Made by a program: the position numbers and the translations under genes. Shown one piece after another: positions 57,553-64,000 of a stretch of 64,000 bases of DNA. Below the pieces are notes generated by a model that was not told where the DNA came from, searched no databases, and saw only the letters and a program-made list of their open reading frames with translations. Source of the DNA: Artemisia argyi (Eukaryota > Streptophyta > Magnoliopsida > Asterales > Asteraceae); the NCBI GenBank assembly GCA_030686995.1, contig CM060693.1, positions 113,531,728 through 113,595,727 of the forward strand. Reading direction: 5' to 3'. Every line of letters starts with the position of its first letter. The first letter of the stretch is position 1.

Positions 57553-59025
57553 ATGGACAACGGGAACATCTTTGAACCCATCATCCCACCACAACAAAAC
57601 CCACCATTAGAACCCCTTAGGCCCCGAACCTTAGGAGAATATTCCCGACCTAGCCACCAAGGCTACCGAAACACCATTGAGCTCACCGGAGCCAATGTGA
57701 CCCCCTTGCGATCCGACACCATCCGGTTGGTACAAAGCGGATGTGCATTCCATGGACTTCGTTACGAAGATCCAAACCAACATCTTAAGGACTTCCTCAA
57801 AATTGTAGATTCCATAGACCTAGGTATTGAAACTAGAGAGACAACCCGATTACGCCTATTCTAATTCTCTCTACGGGATCAAGCTAGTCAATGGCTTGAG
57901 CGTTTACCCGCGGGATCCATCACCACATGGGATGATCTCACCACTCGTTTCCTTGCTCAATTTTTCCCACCGGGGAGAACTACTAAGCTTAGAAATGACA
58001 TCTTGATGTTCCAACAACGTCAAAATGAATCTCTTTATGAAGCATGGACTCGTTTCAAGGACTTACTCCAAAAAGTCCCTCATCATGGCATAGATCTTTG
58101 GCTCCAAGTCCAAATTTTTTATGACCATATCGACATCTCCACGAGGCGAGCCATTGACCAATCAGCCGGTGGTAAGCTACGTGATCTTAGTGCGGAACAA
58201 TCATGGGAACTCATAGAAGATCTTGCTCTCTATGACAATGAAAGTTGGAATGATCCCCGTGACTTGAACAAAACGGTCAAGGCAATATCTTTGCCTTCGA
58301 ACAATTCTAGCACTCCCGACCGTAGGATCATGGAACTTGAGGACCAAGTCAAGTTTCTCATGAAATCTTACGAAGCTCCTAAACCTTCAAGCCAAGTGAA
58401 CAAAATCACTTCTTTATGCGAATTATGTAGTGGTCCCCACGACACTCGTGATTGTGTGGAACTCCCCGGAACAGCTTTTGCGGACTACGCATCCACGCGT
58501 ACCGACGAAGCGGGAGATAAGTGGTACACTTTCAAGCCCGAGCCAAACACTTACGGTGATTCATACAACCCCTCTTGGAAAAATCACCCAAACCTTAGGT
58601 GGAAACAAAATCAACCCAATTCTTCCAATCCGCCTAATAGTTACCAACCAAACGGTCCACCCTCCAACCGTACTTTCAACAACAATCCTTCTAACAACTA
58701 TGGTAGTACCAACAATCTTGAAGGATTGATGTCTAAGTTCATGGCATCTCAAGAAGCTCGCATATCTAAGTTTGAAGCCGATTTCCAACAAAAGCAAAGC
58801 GAGATGACCACTAGAATTGACGCATTGTTGAAAGTTCTCAATGACCGAGAAATGGGAGCACTCCCAAGCGACACAATCAAGAATCCGAAACTAAACATTA
58901 ATTCATATCTTCAGTTTCGTCACCCACTTCGTGTCCACAGTACTACTCGGTTAAATCAACGAGCACGTGTTTCAAACAAAACCAAATTCTTCAAAAGGAC
59001 CAATCAAATAAAACACCCAATATAG
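57553..59025 (+). pseudogene. gag: Athila-H gag, one stop and a frameshift near the end
   Basis: The ATG at 57553 (MDNGNIFEPIIPPQQN) follows a 140-bp leader. A TAA at 57862-57864 stands where CAA is expected; the same frame then continues to 59025. The Gag core has LVQSGCAFHGLRYEDPNQHL, QASQWLERLPAGSIT, FLAQFFPPGRTTKLRNDI, YEAWTRFKDLLQKVP and AGGKLRDLSAEQSWELIED. A knuckle CELCSGPHDTRDC with three residues between the second Cys and His is typical of Athila. An Asn/Pro-rich linker and a C-terminal helix (ARISKFEADFQQKQSEMTTR) follow. After about 58880 the reading becomes nonsense while another frame opens, so a frameshift lies between 58860 and 58980. Gag forms particles; about 90 percent of its residues match those of Athila-A by eye. 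Confidence 0.9.
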
Positions 59026-60083
59026 AGCCGGTCAAAAGTATAGTTGAAACACCTCCTACGCAAGACCTTGACGATGAATTCAAAGAACTTCACCTTGAAC
59101 GCCCTGTCATTGATGTCTTAGCGCGTGCTCCTTACTATAGTGCCCTCCTAGAAAAATATGAGAAGTTTAAACTAGGTAAAAATGGGACCGCCTTCGTTCA
59201 AAACAAGTTGCCTAAAAAGCTTGATGATCCGGGTATATTTGTTTTGCCTTGTAAGATAGGAAGATCTGAAGCTTTCGATACACTAGCCGATTTAGGGTCA
59301 AGCCTCAACTTGATTCCCTTATCCTTATTCACCACTCTTAAGCTAGGGAAGTTAGAGGAAATGAAGGTATTGACAGGGCTAGCGGATGGGAGTATTGCCC
59401 ACCCGGTTGGAATGATTAAGGATGTAGTTGTTCACGTAGGAAAGTTAACTATATTAGCGGATTTTCACGTCCTAGACATGGTTAGTGACACTACATGCCC
59501 ATTATTGGTAGGAAGAGGATTTTTAGCAACCGCTAGCGCCATGATAGATTGTAAGGAGTCTAAGATAGCGGTAGGTGAAGGCGATACTTGGTCGGTGTAC
59601 GATGTAAAGAAGCATAGTTATGATTGTGATGATGAACCGACACCGCATTGGGTAGAGATGAATAGGAGACCATCTAGATATGGACCTTGGATAGAAAGGA
59701 ACTTCATAGGACCTCAATGCCCATTTTATCTAGAGAAAGATTTCGTTGAAAAGACACATTCGGTAGAACAACTCATTGCTAGAGATGAAGAGCTAGATCC
59801 CTTTGAGGACCCATTAGTCTTTAGGAAGATGATTGAGTTCTTGAGTGTAATGCCTATTAATATAGAGATGAATAAGTGAAAAAGAGAGGGAGACAAGTGT
59901 AAATGGAGGTGGGACAAGCCACCTAAAGAAGGTGACGGATCATAGCATATGAGGATGACTTTGTATGATCCGGATGGAGAAAAGTTTGAAAGGTCATACC
60001 ATACTAAGGAAACCGATAGGAAGTTGAAACCTAAGTTTGATCCTAAAGATGTCCTCAATGAGGAACTCACCCGTATCACGTAG
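58980..60083 (+). pseudogene. Athila-H protease-region ORF, late stops
   Basis: The frame is open upstream through a linker (EPVKSIVETPPTQDLDDEF, ERPVIDVLARAPYYSALLEK), which is typical between Gag and protease. The retropepsin-like core is ... IFVLPCKIGRSEAF, then TLADLGSSLNLIPLSLF, with the DLG active-site variant of Athila, and CPLLVGRGFLATASAMIDC. The main reading stops at a TGA (59877-59879), but the same frame carries sense-like sequence (MRMTLYDPDGEKFERSYHTK, KFDPKDVLNEELTRIT) with one TAG at 59943-59945 up to paired stops at 60081. The protein is then cut where the RT should begin. It differs from the ORF at the same place in Athila-A. Confidence 0.85.
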
Positions 60084-60933
60084 TAACCCATGACCTTGAG
60101 TCTAGCTACAAGACTCGTAAATAAAGAAAAGCGCTTCTTGGGAGGCAACCCATGTTTTGTGTGTTTTTATTTGTTTGTTTGTTTGTTATTTGCTTCCGTA
60201 TGTATGCTTTATTTTTATTGTTGGTAGATCATGTTTCTAAACTAAATAGTGGAAATACTTTACTTTGTTGTTTTGGCCTAGTCTTAACTCCACCTAAAAG
60301 TATTTTTGCAAAAGATAAGTATAAAGGGAAACCCCAAATATGTTTTTAAGAAACAAACCGATCATGATTCTCTACAATATTAAATGAACATGTATATTCG
60401 TATTTGTTAGAGTCAAATGCTTGTATTGAGTCATAATGAAGTTTTGCAGGATTTTCCAGGAAGTAGGACCAAGTTTTTCCAGAAATTTTCCGGAAACTTA
60501 ACATAAGAATTTCTGCAGGTCACTTCTGACCGCGTCACGAGTTAACTCTTGACGGTGTCACGTGTAAAAATCTGGAAATTTTACCAGTTTTGTTTTTCTA
60601 ACGGGGTCTTATGGTTTTTGTGAATTATTAAGTTTTATAATCTCCAGGAAATCTGCGAACTTCATTCCACAAGCATTATATCTTATCTTGTTTTCTAGGA
60701 TTTAGTAACTTATATAGGATGCCGCCGATTTTATGCGAGGTTGTCTTGTCTATTTTCTCAGGTTTTACAGGTTATGTATGACAAGAAGATGATTTATATT
60801 CTGGAAGGGAAGCTTTGATTGTTCATTTTCTTGGAGGAAGATTTAACCTGGTCACCTAATTATCCATACCGAGCGAATCAGGGGAGTATTTGATTTCATT
60901 CTTTTTACTTTTTCACTTTTACATTCTTTACTT
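60084..60933 (+). other. Athila-H region after the protease ORF
   Basis: No gene. Starts with a segment shared with Athila-A (AGTCTAGCTACAAGACTCGT and AAGCGCTTCTTGGGAGGCAA), then a GTTTGTTTGTTT tract near 60168. 60400-60720 aligns in reverse with 24000-24260, which locates the site where B entered A. GAGTTAACTC near 60539 lies between two TGACG-type words. Confidence 0.65.
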
Positions 60934-60971
60934 GAACATTGGGGACAATGTTCATCTTAAGTGTAAGGGGA
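60934..60971 (+). other. Upstream hairpin/polypurine module in Athila-H
   Basis: GAACATTG, loop GGGA, CAATGTTC (60934-60953), then AAGTGTAAGGGGA (60959-60971). It has the same plan as the module next to the 3' LTR. Confidence 0.7.
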
Positions 60972-61935
60972 TGGTAAAAAGATGATACCTTACATATGCA
61001 CTTTCGCTTGAGTTTGTTTTATTTGATGGTAGATGTGTAATAAAACTATGAGAAATACTTGTTAGTGTAATTTTAGCGCCAAATTTAAACTTTTTTACAA
61101 CATTTAGGAGTGAAACTTTAGCCATAGCAAGCGTCTCATGGATAGGAGATAGTATGACTAGCACATAACCGTATATTCAGAAAAATTTTCCACCCAAATA
61201 TGTGAGGTTCGCCTTTAGATTTGATAGGAAAAGAATTTACTATTAGTGCTTATCAGTATACCGGTAGCATTTAGATTCTAGAACTTGCGTTAGTGATGCA
61301 TTCCGAGACCGCTAGTGAGACTACATTCGTGTGGTAGGATTTACTACATGATAAGAGGCATTAGGATCACCCTTGTGTTAAACCCGTATTATAATTACTT
61401 GACCATTTAAGTCATATTACTTGGCTAGTTAAGTCAACTAATTTTTCCCACACCCTTAGCGTTGTACTCATTTTTAGTACACGAAACCCCTAGTACACCC
61501 CTCCGAGCCTATCTTTTCGTTTCTAACTTTAAGCATTTTACTTAAAGGAAGAATTTGTTACACCCCACTAAATGTACAACCAAATCGCCTTAGCCTTCCG
61601 TGTATGCACTCATCTTTAGTGCATTATTGTTATTTGTTAAACCCTAAGTTAACTATCTAATTGATTACATGGTTGCTAAGTCTAGTCATATCCTTGTACA
61701 CATTGTTTTGGGACGATTGGGACTCATGGGTAAAGTACTTATTTATGGAGTAATGGGGAAGAACATCATTTATTACCCCCGTATGTACGTTAATCTTAAA
61801 AGTACACCAAGTGTTTTGATTTTCTTAATTCGAGTCATTAGATTAGTTTATTGTAAAGTATGTAAAAAATTCAAGTGTAAGGGGAATTTTCAACCCCTAT
61901 GATGTATTATTTTGGATGGTAGGGTAAGAGTGTAT

Positions 61936-61985
<50 letters not shown>

Positions 61986-62547
61986 GAAAAAATTAAGAAA
62001 AAGAAAAAAAAAATAGAAAAAGAAAAAGAGAAAAAACATACGGACTACCATCCCGTTTCATTCTATGTTTATTTTATGTTTTTGTTATTTTTCATTTATT
62101 AGCTTAAGTCGAGTCTAGTCTTGGCTTAGCAACGCCACATTGTACATGTAATTAACCAAGATTGTTAACTCGCCACCAGTAAAAACTTCATTTATCCAAC
62201 AAAATCGTGTATTTCATATCCCTACACCTAACGTTACAACCCTTTAAAAGACCCCTTTGATAGTTTATCCTAGGTGCTTACGCCATGTGGTGGAGGTTTG
62301 ATCCTTTCCCAAGCCTATGGTAATCTATTTTGCTATGACAGGTAGTGAGAGATATCTTCCGTTTCCATATTGTAATTTATACTTTATTACACCCGAGAGA
62401 TGTGAGTATCTAAACACTATTTGTGAGGTGCTTGTGTATAACCTCCGTGCTTGTCTTTGGTCTTTAGTGGAACGATTATTTGTTGTAATTACTTTTATAT
62501 TAGTGTTAAATGACCCCTAACTTGTATTTTGAGTAGAATAAAAGCGC
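60972..62547 (+). other. Athila-H 3' non-coding region between the two modules
   Basis: 1.6 kb, no convincing gene. An A run of about 45 bases lies at 61938-61982, followed by A-rich sequence to 62036. The block aligns in reverse with 18459-20030 of Athila-A. ORFs of 60-70 codons on either strand recur in both but change mainly at amino-acid-altering positions. Confidence 0.6.
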
Positions 62548-62587
62548 ATTTGCTTGAGGACAAGCAAATCTCAAGTGTAAGGGTATA
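62548..62587 (+). other. Hairpin and polypurine tract of Athila-H
   Basis: ATTTGCTTG, loop AGGA, CAAGCAAAT (62548-62569), then AAGTGTAAGGGTATA directly before the 3' LTR. Confidence 0.85.
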
Positions 62588-63992
62588 TGATGAGGCGAAA
62601 AATGAACCACTTTTAGGGGGTCATTTAAGCCCGGAATTGACTTTATTTGATCAAATATTGCCCTAAATCGTTCCTTTTGTGATTTTAGGTACTTTGGGAG
62701 TGAAATCTGGAAAAAGAAGCAATTCGGACGTTTTTGGAGCATAAAAGTGAAGAAAACGCCAAAGTCTTAATTTTCCTTGCTGGGAACAGTAGATGACGGA
62801 GTCAAGAAAGAATCCTTGACGGCGTCAAGAGCAAATTTCCATGACGATCCAGTACAGATTTGATGGCGTCACGAAGTAGGGCGTCAAGAGTAAAATTCAT
62901 GACGGCCTGGAAATGCACAATACATGACGGCGTCAAAAGTAGATCAAGGCAGTCCGAGAAGAGTTTTGGCGGCGAGGTGACGGCGTCACAAGATTGGTCT
63001 TGACGCCGTCAGACCCTATTTCCTATATATAGTTTTCTAATTTTCACATTAAAAAAAGAGAAGTTTTGGAGAAACCCTAAGTACGAACTTGGTGCGAATT
63101 TTACAGGTTTTTCAAGGGTTCTAAGCCCTTGATACCTTTCATGTGTAACTGAGATAAGTATTCTTTTAATTCAATCAATATGTCTATGTGTTGGTTGTCT
63201 ATATCTTGTTCTTGTCTTAATTCCATCATGCTAGGCTAGATCTATCTTGTGTTTGCTTGGATCTAATGAAACCTAGATGTTAATTATGTATTGATTACTT
63301 GTTTATAATTGTATTGGATGAATGAATTTGATGTTAGGCTTAAGAAAACTGGCAGATCCCCAAATGGTAACATGCTTGAACGTCTTAAGAAACATGAACC
63401 GATGAGCACTAGGTTTTTATTGGTTGTATTTAATGCATGAGCCACTGTTTATAATCCATATGGTTGTGCTGGGCATGATATAGGAGGAGATAAGAGCTCA
63501 TAGAATTGAGGAGTTAAGTGCGCCACCCCATGAATGATATTAAGGAATACAATCCGTCATCCATTCAACTATAACAAGTAATTAACGTGTAAAAGATGTC
63601 TAGGGAGTAGTGAAATCTAAGTAAACACATTTTCTCCACTTATTGCTCACAACCTTAGTATAATTTAGTTTATTTTCATTTCTAGTATTTTATTTTGATT
63701 GCATCTTTAGTATTGAGTTAGTTGACTAGCAACTAATTCCGCCCCAAATCCTTCAAACATGAGATTTTACTTGCTTTCTAAAAAATATAAAGATACAAAA
63801 ATAATCATCCTTCACCTTTAGAACTAGTATTTAGGTTTTCTAATCCTAGCGACACTATTCCTAGCTGAACGATCAATCCCCCGGTACTTGTCACTATACT
63901 ATACTACAACGATCAGGTACACTGCCTGGTGGGGGTTGTAAGCTTCTCAAGATCTATTGAGAGGTAAAGCCTGGTGCGATTCCCACGTATCA
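62588..63992 (+). repeat. Athila-H 3' LTR
   Basis: 1405 bp, same ends as the 5' LTR. TATA box CTATATATAG at 63023-63032; tRNA-Asp-complementary segment at 63883-63913. Differences from the 5' copy include GCATTTCGG/GCAATTCGG and TGACGGTGTCA/TGACGGAGTCA. Confidence 0.95.
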
Positions 63993-64000
63993 AAATATTT

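Larger units (their letters stand above)
55986..63992 (+). mobile_element. Athila-H: full-length but non-autonomous Ty3/gypsy element
   Basis: LTRs 55986-57389 (1404 bp) and 62588-63992 (1405 bp), TGATGAGGCG to CACGTATCA. The target duplication AAATA at 55981-55985 and 63993-63997 is perfect. Order: primer site, gag, protease-region ORF, GGGAGGCAACCCA motif, two hairpin/polypurine modules, 3' LTR. There is no room for RT and integrase, and none is seen. The LTRs differ by a few percent by eye. It represents a gag-protease subfamily shared with Athila-A. Confidence 0.95.

Overview
This window is a block of nested plant LTR retrotransposons. I see no convincing host gene, rRNA gene or intact tRNA gene. 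Plant origin is supported by Ty1/copia and Athila-like Ty3/gypsy polyproteins, tRNA-iMet-type and tRNA-Asp-type primer sites, and AT-rich plant-style promoters. Several proteins (the copia 3' ORF, the coiled-coil Gag at 39-44.6 kb, the protease at 24.6-25.5 kb) resemble predicted proteins I recall from Asteraceae genomes. An Asteraceae host is therefore my best inference, but I could not search to confirm it.

Layout. 1-199 is the edge of an Athila-like LTR. 200-2453, 15755-17007 and 28472-33091 look like pieces of older, AAGCTTAT-rich non-coding retroelement DNA that younger insertions have split. Copia-I (2454-15754, minus strand) has two 482-bp LTRs with 3 differences and a perfect GTTTT target duplication. 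It carries gag, pol, a 1.1-kb-codon ORF after pol, and a small ORF on the opposite strand. Athila-A (17008-28471, minus) carries gag and a protease-region ORF and is itself interrupted by B (20335-24012). Copia-D (33092-46984, minus) has 389-bp LTRs and a Gag-like coding region but no visible pol; it is interrupted by E (40107-43135). 46985-51020 is old repeat-rich DNA. F (to 52545) and G (53622-55048) are LTRs of the Athila-like family without a body. 55347-55985 is a decayed copia RNase H remnant, split by Athila-H (55986-63992, plus), which has a perfect AAATA duplication and carries gag and protease but no reverse transcriptase or integrase.

How the parts fit. All elements with coding sequence are defective. 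Copia-I retains every pol domain but with stops and frameshifts. Athila-A, Athila-H and Copia-D lack RT and integrase and would need enzymes supplied by other copies. Most stop codons are explained by single C-to-T or G-to-A changes, and several target duplications differ by one transition, as expected for methylated, silenced DNA.

Most interesting signals: (1) the large post-pol ORF, the opposite-strand ORF and an internal polypurine triplet in Copia-I; (2) a tRNA-Asp 5'-half look-alike in the U5 of every Athila-type LTR, next to a tRNA-Asp primer site, suggesting extended primer pairing; (3) exchange of the protease cassette between elements with nearly the same gag; (4) a duplicated hairpin plus polypurine module; (5) TGACG/CGTCA palindrome arrays upstream of the LTR TATA box; (6) a dispersed polypurine-tract array in Copia-D.
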